A stretch of DNA of 18,855 nucleotides from Candidatus Hydrogenedentota bacterium (GCA_903922535.1 CAIXUF010000682.1:1-18855), one strand, 5' to 3'; shown: positions 7,403 through 15,459, counted from the first letter of the stretch. Made by a program: numbers and translations. Notes: generated by a model not told the origin, from the letters alone.

Positions 7403-7768
7403 GTCGCATTGCTCCTGCGGTAAGGGTTTCCCAGACTCTGTGCTTCCCCAAGAAGGTAGTACAGCGCGGTGGTGTAATACAAACCGTGGTCTACGGGCGG
7501 GTCCGACGCGTCTCTGCTGTCTGTCCGTTGTCCCCACCATTGACACAGAACCATGGATGGCGTACCATGAAACGAGAAAATCTATGCATGCCGGTTCTGT
7601 GCTTCTTTCAGGAATGACCGGAAGTCATCGGAGAGAGGAAGTGTGGTTCTATTGTCAAGGTAGGTGGACTTGGGAGCGATGCGGAGTCGCTTGTTGGGTC
7701 AAATTCGAGGTTTGACGCGTTTTCGTGCCCTGTTGGCATCATCAGACTTTTCGGAAAGGGTCAGCGCC
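7403..7768. other. 366-bp divergent intergenic region (rhaB / giant surface protein)
   Basis: This gap holds the ribosome sites of both flanking genes (CTCCT at 7412-7416 for rhaB; AAAGGG at 7755-7760 for the surface protein) and one credible rightward promoter at 7540-7568. The open frame upstream of 7769 extends back to about 7664 but looks non-coding and has no signal peptide. A small dyad, ATGAC at 7614-7618 with GTCAT at 7624-7628, lies in the expected leader. I found no clear rhaB promoter, tRNA or small gene. Confidence 0.5.
7540..7568 (+). promoter_or_regulatory. Candidate promoter of the giant surface-protein gene
   Basis: A perfect TTGACA -35 (7540-7545), a 17-nt spacer and a TACCAT -10 (7563-7568, four of six consensus bases) point rightward. 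The predicted transcript start near 7575 would leave an untranslated leader of about 190 nt before the ATG at 7769, long enough to hold leader regulation. No known riboswitch is recognised. Confidence 0.4.
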
Positions 7769-10700
7769 ATGCGCAAAGTCTTCTTTTGCGTCACTCTGTG
7801 GGCGGTGTTACTGGTTGGTGCGGGTTCTGCAAATGCCGCCGTGTCCGTCCTGGGCAAGGCAAGCTACAAGGACAACACCAACGATGTGCCGACCTACTCT
7901 TTCACGGTGACGGTGCCTACAGGCACGCAGTTGGCGGTGATCGGATTGACGAACCGGGACAACCGCGCCGTTACAAGTGTCAAGTTCTCCAGTGATACCC
8001 GTCCGTTCACCCCGATGATCGATTCCGATCCTTCGGGCAGTTCCCACGAGCGCGCCGCATTGCTCTACTTCAAGAACCCGCCGGCGGGGTCCCAAACAAT
8101 TAGTATCGTCAACTCGGGCCAGTCGCTGCACAAGGCGGCGGGTGTTCTCTTCCTGAACAGCGTGAAAATGGAGGCCTTCTCCGACCCGGGCGCGGCATCG
8201 CCGCTGGTGCCCCTGGTCAAGAAGGGCACGGGACAGGGGGGCTCGGCCACCATTACCTTTACAGCCGCGGAGGCGCCCGTCGGCGCGCTTGCCATGTCGG
8301 CCGTGATGGACAAGGGACAGACGCTTGCGGTGCAACCCGTGACGGGGGTCACGCAGACCGAACAGTGGAACCTGCAAACGTTGAACACGGTTTTGTTTGT
8401 TCCAATTTACGGGACCCATGGGGGCAGCACGGCGCCGGGAAGCCTTTCGGGAACGACCTTGTCGTGGAACACCCCGGACTACTGGGGCATGGTCGGCACG
8501 GTGATTCCCTCGGCCAACCAGGGTTCCATTGAGATTTCAACCCCGGCACTGAGCGTGGGGGACGCGGCTCCAAACGGCACTTCGGCGGGCACACTGGCGG
8601 TGACGGACGCGGACGGCGTGGCCCCGTACACTTGGGCACTGACCAACGATGCGGGCGGCCGTTTTGCGCTAAGCGCGACCAGCGGCGCTTCGGTGGACGT
8701 TGTGGTGGCGAACGAGGCCCTTATTGACCTGGGCCAGGCGGCCAGCCACATCATTCACATTCGTGTCCAGGACTCGTCCGTGTACCATTTGCCCTATGAA
8801 TCCGATCTGACCGTGCAGGTGACCGACACCACGCTGCCTGTGGTCAGCGCAATTGGCGCCGCGCCGTTGGTGGTGCGTGACGGATCCACGGCAACGCTTA
8901 CAGCCACGGTCACAGACAATGTCGGCGTTGCGGGACTCCCGGTGTTTGCCGTGAATGGAACCGCCGCGGACGCATCCACCGCTTCGGGAGACCAGTACAC
9001 CGCCCTATGGCATGCGCCCGCGGGATTGGTCGACGGACCGGCAACGATCACCGTCTCGGCGGCGGATGCGGCCGGAAACACGGGCTCAGGAAGCTCCTCC
9101 ACCGTGCTGGTCATCGACAACACGCCGCCGACGCTGTCCAACTTCGCGGTGTCGGCCGCGCATGTGAAGCCAGGCGACACGCTCACCGTGACGGTGACGG
9201 CGACGGACGCCCATGGCGTTGCCCCTTATCCGACGCTTTTTGTGAACATTCTGGATGCGGGAGAGCCGTCCGTGGACGGCGACCACTACACGTGGTTCTA
9301 CACACTGCCCGAGGACACACCCGAGGGGCCGCTCATGCTGACGGTGACGGCAGTGGACACGCCGGGCAACGAGCGGCAGGGCGTGGACTTGGACATGGTC
9401 ACGGTCGACGCCACCCCGCCGTCCATCTCGGGCATTCAGTCTTCCATCGCCTGGGCGCGCACCGCCACGCAGGTGACGATCACCGCGACGGTCACGGACG
9501 GGCAGGGTCTCTCAGGATCGCCCGTGCTGCGGGTGAACAACACCAAACTGCTTGTGCCGCAGCAGTTGGGCGATCAATATTCCTGGACCTTCTCGGTTAC
9601 CTCTCATGAGCCTTCCGGGCCGGCAAGGGTTTATGTGGACGCCACGGACGAGGCGGGCAACACCTCCACGGCATCGCCACCGTCAACCATTCTGTCGGTG
9701 GACCACGTCGCGCCGGTCATACTGACGCCGGCGATCACGCCGACGAGCGCGACCATTGGCACCCCGGTTACGGTCAGCTCCAAGATCACGGATGACTACG
9801 GTCTTGCGGCGCCGCCCGCATTGACGCTCAACGGCGTTCCAATGGGAACGCCCTCGGAGGCTGCGGGCACATACACCTGGACCTTCCAGGTGCCGCCGGG
9901 GCAGCCCGAAGGCAACGCGGCCATGCAGATATCGGCATCCGACTATGCGGGCAACACGCAGAGCCTTTCCTCCTCAGTCCTGGTAATCGACCCGAACGGC
10001 CCGGTGATCTCCGGCGTGACGGTCACACCCACCCCTGCGAAGGCGGTGACGCTGGAGATCATCAAGGCCAACATTACGGACCTCTCCGGCCTTTCCGGTG
10101 ATCCCACGCTGACCGTCAACGGCAAATCGGCGGTGTATACGGGTGTTGCGGGCACGGTGCATTCGTGGAAGCACTGGATACCGTCAACCGGTCCCGAGGG
10201 CTGGGCCACGCTGGTGTTCAGCGCGACGGACACGTGGGGCAACAAGGGTTCCGCCACGCCTGCCAACGTCCTGTTCATCGACAGGATAGCCCCGCAGGTC
10301 ACGGACATTCAGGTCAGCCCGAATCTTGCCAAGGGAGGCGATGTGGTGCGCATCATGTTCAAGGCGACCGATGGCGGCACCGGAATCTCGGGCACGCCCA
10401 CAGTGACGGTGAACGGAATGACGGCCGCATATCAGTCCCGCACGGGCGACCAGTTCGAGTACCGCAGCACGATGCGCGCAACGGAGCCGGACGGCGCCGC
10501 ATCCATCAGCATTTCGGCCCGCGATGTGGTGGGCAACACGGGATCGGGCACTTCGTCGGCGCTGGTTGTGGACAACACGGCGCCCACCGTGAGCGAGGTT
10601 ACGGTGTATCCCCAGTACGCCCGCGAAAACACGGAGGTGCGGATCGGTTTCCTGGTGAATGAAGCTGAAGGGCTCAAGGAACAGCCGCAGGCTTCCATCA

Positions 10701-13516
10701 ACGGCCGCCCGGCCGCGTATTCCGCCGACGAGTCGGGCCATTACGAGTACGTTTACACCGTGCACCACGCCTCGGACGCGGAGGGGCCCGCCGTCGTCGA
10801 AATCAGCGTCACCGACAAGACCGGCCACGTGGGCACGAGCCAGAGCGGTGGCCTGCTGTTCATCGACACCACGCCGCCCGAGGGCAGCGTGGTGATCAAC
10901 AGCGGCACGCGGATCACGCGCATCACCGCACTGCTCATGACGCTGAACGCCGGCGACGGCCCGCTGGGATCGGGCGTGACGGAAATGTGCGTCAGCGAGG
11001 ACGGCGAAACGTGGCAGCCCTGGGAACCGTTTGTGCAGTCAAGGTTCATCACCATCGCGCCCGGCCAGGGATGGCGGACAGTTTACGCGCGGTTCCGGGA
11101 CCGGGCGGGCAACGTAAATCCCCAACCGGCGTCGGACACGGTCGCGCTCAAGCCCTATCCGCTCGCGGTGGACCAGGAATCGCCCGCCAACATAACCACC
11201 GGCAGCGGTACGGCGACCGTGCTCGAAGTCAGCGCGCGCAACGTGTTCGGCCATGTGGTCAGCTATGAATGGCGCAAGAACGGCGTGCCTCTGTCCCCGG
11301 AGGCCGGCACAAGCAACGGCCCGGCGCTGGCGCTGGAGAGACTGACCCCCGACGATGCCGGCAATTACACATGCACGGTGGCGGATGAAGTGGAGAGCAG
11401 GGAGTCTGTGCCGTTCGTGCTGCACGTGGAGAACGCGGTTCCCGCCGCCCGCGGCGCGGGGCTGCTGGTCCTGATCACCCTGCTGGCGCTGGCGGGCCTT
11501 GGGGCACTCAGCCGCGCCGGACGGCGCGGCGTGGCCCTGCTTGCCCTGCTGGCGCTGGGTCTGTTGGCCGCGGCGCAGGCAGGGGCCGAGGTGACCGTGG
11601 TCTATTCCGCGCAGACAAAGAGCAGCCTGGGGGACGATGCGCTGCGCGCGCTGGCGATCGAGAAGGGTTCCGTGGAGATTTGGACCCGAAACCCCGACGG
11701 AAAGGTCAAGCGTGAGCTTTCCCGTTTGGGCGAGCCCGGCGTGGGCAACCCGGGCTTCACCTCCACGCAACGGGAGGAGATGGACCGTCAGGCGGCGGCC
11801 GGCGCGCGCAAGACCCTGGAGAAGGACGGCAGCGTCCTGGTCGTGGCCGACCTTGGGCCGGGCGCGTCGGTTGTTTTCTCCCAGCCCAAGCGCATGAGCG
11901 GACCGACCTTCGACGCGCGCCTGATCGTCAACGGCGAGGTGATTTGGACCGAGCAGCGCTGGGAGGAGACGGTGGACGGCGTGACCCGCCCCCTCCTCAT
12001 CCGCGTTGATTTCGTCAAGTGTTCCATGGTTCAGGTGTTCAACTACACCGAAACGCCGCCGGCACCCCTGCCGCCGGTGTTCCTGAGAAAAGGAAACACC
12101 GGGGCGCCGCCTGAAGGGATGAAACCGGTCAGCCTGCCCATGGAGAAGGCGGACACGATTGACCGGGATGCGCAGTTCCTTGTGCCCACCCAGGGGCTCA
12201 ACAACCTCGGGTTTGACTCGGGCTGGGTGCCGGGCGGCTCGGGGCCCGACCCGGGCGGGTTCATCATCCAGGTGCGCCTTAACGCGACCGGCGGCTTCAA
12301 TTACGACGCGGCGGTGAACGGCCGGTTCAGCCTGGCCAACGGCAACATGCTTGGGCTTGGCCCGGCGTCGGGCGACTGGGGTTTCTACTTTGGCGCCAAC
12401 TTCTTCATGAAGGCCGCCTTTGACATCCCGTCTGTTTTCGGGATTGATATCGCGCCGTTTAGCGTGAGCATTCCCTATGTTCCCGACTTCAACATGGTTG
12501 CCTCCGACCGGGACGCCTTCAACACCTGGCTGCTTGGCGGCACCACATCGACGGTGAACAGCACGGTGGTCCGCCAGACCATCGTCAACATGAACATCGT
12601 GTCGCTTCTCGTGACGCAGGGCATACTGCCCTCGCTGCCGTCGTGGGTTCCGCTGCCGGCGGTGGGTGTCAAGCTGGACGTGGGCGCTGTGGCAAACGGG
12701 ACCATGACCTGTTCCAGCGTCTCGCTGAGCGACGCCACAAAGTTCTTCGTTGACGGACAGTCCAGGGCGATCAACGTGCCGCAGACGGGCTACAAGTCGG
12801 TTGCGACCTACAACGACGTCACGGTGCTCAATGTGGGCGTGAAATTCTATCCCGGTGTCTATTTCTCCTGGTTCAGCTTCCGATGGGACTGGCCGGTTGA
12901 TGGGGTCGACGACAATATCCTCACACGGCTTGAATGGCTTCCCGTTGCCTTGACCGATTTCCCCTTCACCACCGCGGAGCTGAACTTCACCGGCTTGCCG
13001 AGCACGGGCGACCCGACGGACTGGTTCACGCAGAATATCACCGCAGGCTACGTGAACGACCTGGGTTTAAAACGCATACGCTTCACGCCGAACCTGTCGA
13101 ACAACTACTACCTTGCCTGCTTGGAGGATCCGGTCAGTTCCTACCGCACGCCGATTGGCGCGTCGGTTGAACTGCCGCTGGCGGACGACCAGTTCGTGAA
13201 GGTTGACATCGCCGAGGGACGGCAGGTGCAGCTCTACGGAAAGCACTACAGTTCCATTTACGTGGGGAGCAACGGATACATCTCACTTTCGACGGCGGCG
13301 ACACGTCAAACGATGTCAGCCTGGACCACCATTTCAACCAGCCCCGCATATCGGCCCTGCTCTCCGCAATTAAGCTTTCCCAGGGCGGAAAGGTTTACTT
13401 CCAGCAGTTGCCGAACCGGGTGGTGGTCACCTGGGACCATGCGGTCATCTACGACGTGCTTGCCCCACAGACGGCAAGCTTCCAGGTCGAAATGTTCTTT
13501 GACGGGCGCATCGTGA
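7769..13516 (+). CDS. Giant Ig-repeat surface protein, 5' part (frame broken near 13288)
   Basis: The start at 7769 is supported by AAAGGG 8 nt upstream and an immediate signal peptide (residues 1-23, cleavage after SANA). Domains in order: an unassigned beta-rich N-terminal domain (about 24-250); a cadherin-like segment (about 251-355); seven Ig-like units of 96-98 residues (357-1037); a domain with SEDGETWQPWEPF and YARFRDRAGN (about 1038-1128); an Ig domain with YEWRKNG and DAGNYTCTV (about 1130-1222); a VPAARGAG motif, hydrophobic helix and RAGRR (1224-1253); a second signal-peptide-like helix (1255-1270, AGA then E1274); then an uncharacterised extracellular region and the start of a beta module with YVGSNGYIS. 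True coding ends at about residue 1840; the last 75 residues before the stop at 13516 are out of frame. No catalytic domain is recognised, so adhesion, matrix or carbohydrate binding is inferred. It is not followed by co-directional partners in an operon. Confidence 0.85.
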   Translation: MRKVFFCVTLWAVLLVGAGSANAAVSVLGKASYKDNTNDVPTYSFTVTVPTGTQLAVIGLTNRDNRAVTSVKFSSDTRPFTPMIDSDPSGSSHERAALLYFKNPPAGSQTISIVNSGQSLHKAAGVLFLNSVKMEAFSDPGAASPLVPLVKKGTGQGGSATITFTAAEAPVGALAMSAVMDKGQTLAVQPVTGVTQTEQWNLQTLNTVLFVPIYGTHGGSTAPGSLSGTTLSWNTPDYWGMVGTVIPSANQGSIEISTPALSVGDAAPNGTSAGTLAVTDADGVAPYTWALTNDAGGRFALSATSGASVDVVVANEALIDLGQAASHIIHIRVQDSSVYHLPYESDLTVQVTDTTLPVVSAIGAAPLVVRDGSTATLTATVTDNVGVAGLPVFAVNGTAADASTASGDQYTALWHAPAGLVDGPATITVSAADAAGNTGSGSSSTVLVIDNTPPTLSNFAVSAAHVKPGDTLTVTVTATDAHGVAPYPTLFVNILDAGEPSVDGDHYTWFYTLPEDTPEGPLMLTVTAVDTPGNERQGVDLDMVTVDATPPSISGIQSSIAWARTATQVTITATVTDGQGLSGSPVLRVNNTKLLVPQQLGDQYSWTFSVTSHEPSGPARVYVDATDEAGNTSTASPPSTILSVDHVAPVILTPAITPTSATIGTPVTVSSKITDDYGLAAPPALTLNGVPMGTPSEAAGTYTWTFQVPPGQPEGNAAMQISASDYAGNTQSLSSSVLVIDPNGPVISGVTVTPTPAKAVTLEIIKANITDLSGLSGDPTLTVNGKSAVYTGVAGTVHSWKHWIPSTGPEGWATLVFSATDTWGNKGSATPANVLFIDRIAPQVTDIQVSPNLAKGGDVVRIMFKATDGGTGISGTPTVTVNGMTAAYQSRTGDQFEYRSTMRATEPDGAASISISARDVVGNTGSGTSSALVVDNTAPTVSEVTVYPQYARENTEVRIGFLVNEAEGLKEQPQASINGRPAAYSADESGHYEYVYTVHHASDAEGPAVVEISVTDKTGHVGTSQSGGLLFIDTTPPEGSVVINSGTRITRITALLMTLNAGDGPLGSGVTEMCVSEDGETWQPWEPFVQSRFITIAPGQGWRTVYARFRDRAGNVNPQPASDTVALKPYPLAVDQESPANITTGSGTATVLEVSARNVFGHVVSYEWRKNGVPLSPEAGTSNGPALALERLTPDDAGNYTCTVADEVESRESVPFVLHVENAVPAARGAGLLVLITLLALAGLGALSRAGRRGVALLALLALGLLAAAQAGAEVTVVYSAQTKSSLGDDALRALAIEKGSVEIWTRNPDGKVKRELSRLGEPGVGNPGFTSTQREEMDRQAAAGARKTLEKDGSVLVVADLGPGASVVFSQPKRMSGPTFDARLIVNGEVIWTEQRWEETVDGVTRPLLIRVDFVKCSMVQVFNYTETPPAPLPPVFLRKGNTGAPPEGMKPVSLPMEKADTIDRDAQFLVPTQGLNNLGFDSGWVPGGSGPDPGGFIIQVRLNATGGFNYDAAVNGRFSLANGNMLGLGPASGDWGFYFGANFFMKAAFDIPSVFGIDIAPFSVSIPYVPDFNMVASDRDAFNTWLLGGTTSTVNSTVVRQTIVNMNIVSLLVTQGILPSLPSWVPLPAVGVKLDVGAVANGTMTCSSVSLSDATKFFVDGQSRAINVPQTGYKSVATYNDVTVLNVGVKFYPGVYFSWFSFRWDWPVDGVDDNILTRLEWLPVALTDFPFTTAELNFTGLPSTGDPTDWFTQNITAGYVNDLGLKRIRFTPNLSNNYYLACLEDPVSSYRTPIGASVELPLADDQFVKVDIAEGRQVQLYGKHYSSIYVGSNGYISLSTAATRQTMSAWTTISTSPAYRPCSPQLSFPRAERFTSSSCRTGWWSPGTMRSSTTCLPHRRQASRSKCSLTGAS
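8837..10879 (+). repeat. Seven tandem Ig-like protein repeats, 288-294 bp each
   Basis: Unit boundaries fall after Asp-x-x-(x)-Pro motifs such as IDNTPP, VDATPP, VDHVAP and IDTTPP. Units are 8837-9130, 9131-9421, 9422-9715, 9716-10003, 10004-10294, 10295-10585 and 10586-10879, giving 98, 97, 98, 96, 97, 97 and 98 codons. Each unit contains a Thr/Val-rich strand, a VNG-type turn, a Tyr/Trp strand, a Pro-x-Gly segment and an A-x-D-x-x-G-N loop before the final strand. Sequence identity between units is modest, so this is an old protein-level repeat, not a recent DNA duplication. Confidence 0.85.
11438..11590 (+). other. Internal sorting-type tail joined to a second signal peptide
   Basis: Within the giant frame, VPAARGAG (from 11438) leads into a hydrophobic helix (11456-11509), then a basic loop SRAGRRG (11510-11530), then a second hydrophobic helix (11531-11575) ending in a signal-peptidase-like A-x-A (AGA, cleavage before E1274 at 11588). 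The first part looks like a PEP-CTERM-style C-terminal sorting signal (VP motif, helix, Arg cluster) and the second like a Sec signal peptide. No ATG, TTG or GTG lies in frame between 11438 and 11531. The GTG at 11531 has no Shine-Dalgarno, and starting there would lose the basic residues. Confidence 0.65.
13283..13290 (+). other. Frameshift site in the giant surface-protein gene
   Basis: Upstream coding is in frame to about 13288 (YVGSNGYISL); from 13288 the sensible continuation (FDGGDTSNDVSLDHHF) is in the -1 frame. The two halves form one continuous beta module. The site is a CTTTC run: adding one T (TTT to TTTT) joins the frames exactly and gives 2544 residues from 7769 to 15402. No canonical X-XXY-YYZ slippery heptamer is present. 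The cause may be assembly or sequencing error, or a genuine mutation. Confidence 0.8.
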
Positions 13517-15402
13517 TCACATGGCTGCAATTGGGCTCGTACTACCCGCTGGCGGGTCTGTCCCGCGGCGGCGGCGTGCCGGCCAAGTACGCGGCGAGCG
13601 ACCTGTCACGGTACGGCGGCTGCCTGAGCAACATCGCCGACGAGGGTGGTGTCCGGGTGAATTTCACGCCTCCCGCCGTGCTGCCTTTCAACCCGCGCTG
13701 GCGGCTTGACAACGGCGAGTGGCAGCCCGGCGGTGCGATGGTTTCGGCGCCGCTGAGCGGGCACACGCTGTCGTTCAATTACCTTCCGAACCTGTGGACC
13801 ACGCCCGCGTCCATTCCGATAACCGTGTCCTGGCCCGACGTGACCTCGACGTACACGGTGAACTGGGTCCGCCAGAGGGGAACGGTCAAGGTGAATGTCC
13901 AGCCGGACGCGGCCTCGTGGTCCTTTGTCGACGGGGATGGGGTCGCGCACGCGGGCACCGGAAGCGCGGAGTTTCCCAACATGCCCACCGGCACGTGCTC
14001 CGTCACCTGGACGGACCTGGCAACGTGGACGAAGCCCTCGCCGGCAACCCAGGAACTGTTCCTCTACCCGAATTCGGTTGCGGTGTTCACGGGCAACTAT
14101 GCGCCAAACATCGGCGAGGGGCAGGCCCGGGTGACCGTGAACATCACGCCCGAGGCGGCGCGCCTGGCGGGCGGCAAATGGGATATCAACGGCGGGGACT
14201 GGCAGGACAGCGGCGCGACGATGACGGTTCCCGACGGCAACAGCACCGTCACCTTCTATGACCTGTCCGGATGGACCGAGCCTGCGTTTGTAACGCAGTT
14301 CTTCCCCCGTGACATCACCACCACGCTTACCGCGGTGTACACGCGCCAAAAAGGCACCGTCATTGTTGACGTGGAGCCCAACAGCGCCTCGTGGACGCTG
14401 GTGGACGGCGACGGGGTGGAGCACACGGGCACCGGCGACACCACGCTGGCGAACCTGCCGACCGGCACGGTTACGGTGACATGGGGGCCAGTCCCCAGCT
14501 ATGACCTGCCGGATCCCAACCCCCTCATTTTTGAGCTTGAAGAAGGCGCCACAGAGCGGGTGACCGGCGCTTACCGGCCTGTCATCGGCGAGGGACAGGG
14601 CATTCTGCGGGTGACCATCCTTCCCCAGGGCGCGGTGAACGCGGGCGCCCAGTGGCGGTTGGTGGGCGGCGAATGGCACAGCAGCGGGGGCATGCTGGCC
14701 GTGGCCGACGGCAACCGCACGGTCAAGTTCAGGGATGTTGACGGCTGGATCACCCCGCCCGACGTGACGAAGAACATCATCCGCAATGAGACCAATGATG
14801 TGACGGTGACGTACACGCGGCTTACCGGGACGGTGGTGGTGAACGTGACCCCCGACAGCGCCTCCTGGGTGATTACGGATGCGGACGGCGGCACGCACAA
14901 CGGGGCGGGCGACGCCACCCTGCCGGACATGCCCACCGGACCGTTGACGGTCATGTGGGGCGGCCTGGTGGGCTACGCCACCCCCACGCCAAACCCCGGG
15001 AACTACACGGTCGTGAAGGGTTCCACCCTGACGCTGACGGGCCTGTACATAAAGGCGGTGCTCACGGCGGACTTCTCCGCCTCGCCGACAACGGGCACGG
15101 CCCCCCTCGAGGTGCTGTTCAATGACCTGTCCTCCTCGACCACGAAGCCGATTCAGCAGTGGACCTGGTATTTTGGCGACGGCAAGACCAGCACGGAGCG
15201 CAATCCGAGCCATGTCTACCGGAGTTCCGGTGTCTACACGGTGACCCTGTCGGTGAGCACGGCGGACCAGATGGCCATGGAATCGAAGAAGCAGTACATT
15301 GCCGTCGAACCGGGCGTTCCCCTGGCCGGCATGGCCGGACTGGCGGGCTTGGCCGCGCTCATGACCGCGGCGGGCGGGCGCATGCTGCGCCGCCGCAGAT
15401 AG
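13288..15402 (+). CDS. Giant surface protein, 3' part: alternating beta repeats, PKD domain, VPLAG-type sorting tail
   Basis: This is the continuation of the 7769 gene in another frame, 704 residues. It has no credible start of its own: the earliest initiation codon is a TTG at 13408 without a ribosome site, in mid-domain. Order: the rest of the GDTS...DHHFNQPRISAL module with NRVVVTWDHAV and VEMFFDGRIVITW (13288-13620); alternating PEGA-like repeats of two types (13651-15054); a PKD domain (about 15061-15300) with WTWYFGDGKTSTERNPSHVY; and a C-terminal tail with VPLAG, a hydrophobic helix and RRRR (15316-15399). The tail resembles PEP-CTERM-like sorting signals processed by exosortase-type enzymes; no such enzyme is in the window. 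PKD and PEGA-type domains are common in secreted bacterial surface proteins. If the frameshift is real, this segment is not translated and the protein loses its surface anchor. Confidence 0.8.
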   Translation, partial: FDGGDTSNDVSLDHHFNQPRISALLSAIKLSQGGKVYFQQLPNRVVVTWDHAVIYDVLAPQTASFQVEMFFDGRIVITWLQLGSYYPLAGLSRGGGVPAKYAASDLSRYGGCLSNIADEGGVRVNFTPPAVLPFNPRWRLDNGEWQPGGAMVSAPLSGHTLSFNYLPNLWTTPASIPITVSWPDVTSTYTVNWVRQRGTVKVNVQPDAASWSFVDGDGVAHAGTGSAEFPNMPTGTCSVTWTDLATWTKPSPATQELFLYPNSVAVFTGNYAPNIGEGQARVTVNITPEAARLAGGKWDINGGDWQDSGATMTVPDGNSTVTFYDLSGWTEPAFVTQFFPRDITTTLTAVYTRQKGTVIVDVEPNSASWTLVDGDGVEHTGTGDTTLANLPTGTVTVTWGPVPSYDLPDPNPLIFELEEGATERVTGAYRPVIGEGQGILRVTILPQGAVNAGAQWRLVGGEWHSSGGMLAVADGNRTVKFRDVDGWITPPDVTKNIIRNETNDVTVTYTRLTGTVVVNVTPDSASWVITDADGGTHNGAGDATLPDMPTGPLTVMWGGLVGYATPTPNPGNYTVVKGSTLTLTGLYIKAVLTADFSASPTTGTAPLEVLFNDLSSSTTKPIQQWTWYFGDGKTSTERNPSHVYRSSGVYTVTLSVSTADQMAMESKKQYIAVEPGVPLAGMAGLAGLAALMTAAGGRMLRRRR
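13651..15054 (+). repeat. Two-type alternating protein repeat with an exact 474-bp period
   Basis: Type alpha units (GTV-x-V-x-V-x-P...ASW, DGDGV-x-H, PTG, VTW, ending IGEGQ in the first two) start at 13879, 14353 and 14827, exactly 474 bp (158 codons) apart. Type beta units (RVT-x-x-P, W...GG-x-W, DGN-x-TV-x-F, GW-x-x-P) fill the space between, with an additional beta-like unit before the first alpha (from 13651). The last alpha unit is followed by the PKD domain. Units are diverged at the DNA level, so the fixed period reflects structural constraint or old duplication. Confidence 0.8.
15316..15399 (+). other. C-terminal PEP-CTERM-like sorting signal
   Basis: The tripartite end of the giant protein has a VPLAG motif, a hydrophobic Gly/Ala/Leu helix of about 18 residues, and a terminal cluster of basic residues (RMLRRRR) at the stop. 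This layout matches sorting signals recognised by exosortase or related transpeptidases in Gram-negatives; the exact family is not identified. The internal copy at 11438-11530 has the same layout. Confidence 0.6.
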
Positions 15403-15427
15403 GCGTTGCCGGAAACACTGATCTCAC

Positions 15428-15459
15428 ACCGCCGCCGGGCGCAGTCCGGCGGCGGTTTT
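15428..15459 (+). terminator. Intrinsic terminator of the giant surface-protein gene
   Basis: A perfect 11-bp stem, ACCGCCGCCGG (15428-15438) with CCGGCGGCGGT (15446-15456), a 7-nt loop GCGCAGT, and then TTT. It begins 26 nt after the stop codon at 15402. The T-run is short, but the all-GC stem is strong. Its T-tract runs directly into the -35 box of the permease promoter. Confidence 0.8.

Noticed and set aside
6149..7423. Plus-strand open frame (424 codons) opposite rhaB
   Set aside because: No ribosome site or domain; RhaB motifs on the minus strand account for this DNA.
11531..11533. GTG as an independent start for the second half of the giant protein
   Set aside because: There is no Shine-Dalgarno, and starting here would drop the Arg residues needed for a signal-peptide n-region; continuous translation fits better, though not proven.
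13408..13410. TTG as the true start of a separate 3' gene
   Set aside because: It lies in the middle of a beta module whose first half is in the other frame just upstream, and it has no ribosome site.
13606..15213. Long antisense open frame (535 codons) opposite the alternating-repeat region
   Set aside because: It is a shadow of the GC-rich repeat codons on the other strand; it is rich in Arg/His/Gly without domains, and the plus strand encodes clear PEGA-like and PKD modules.
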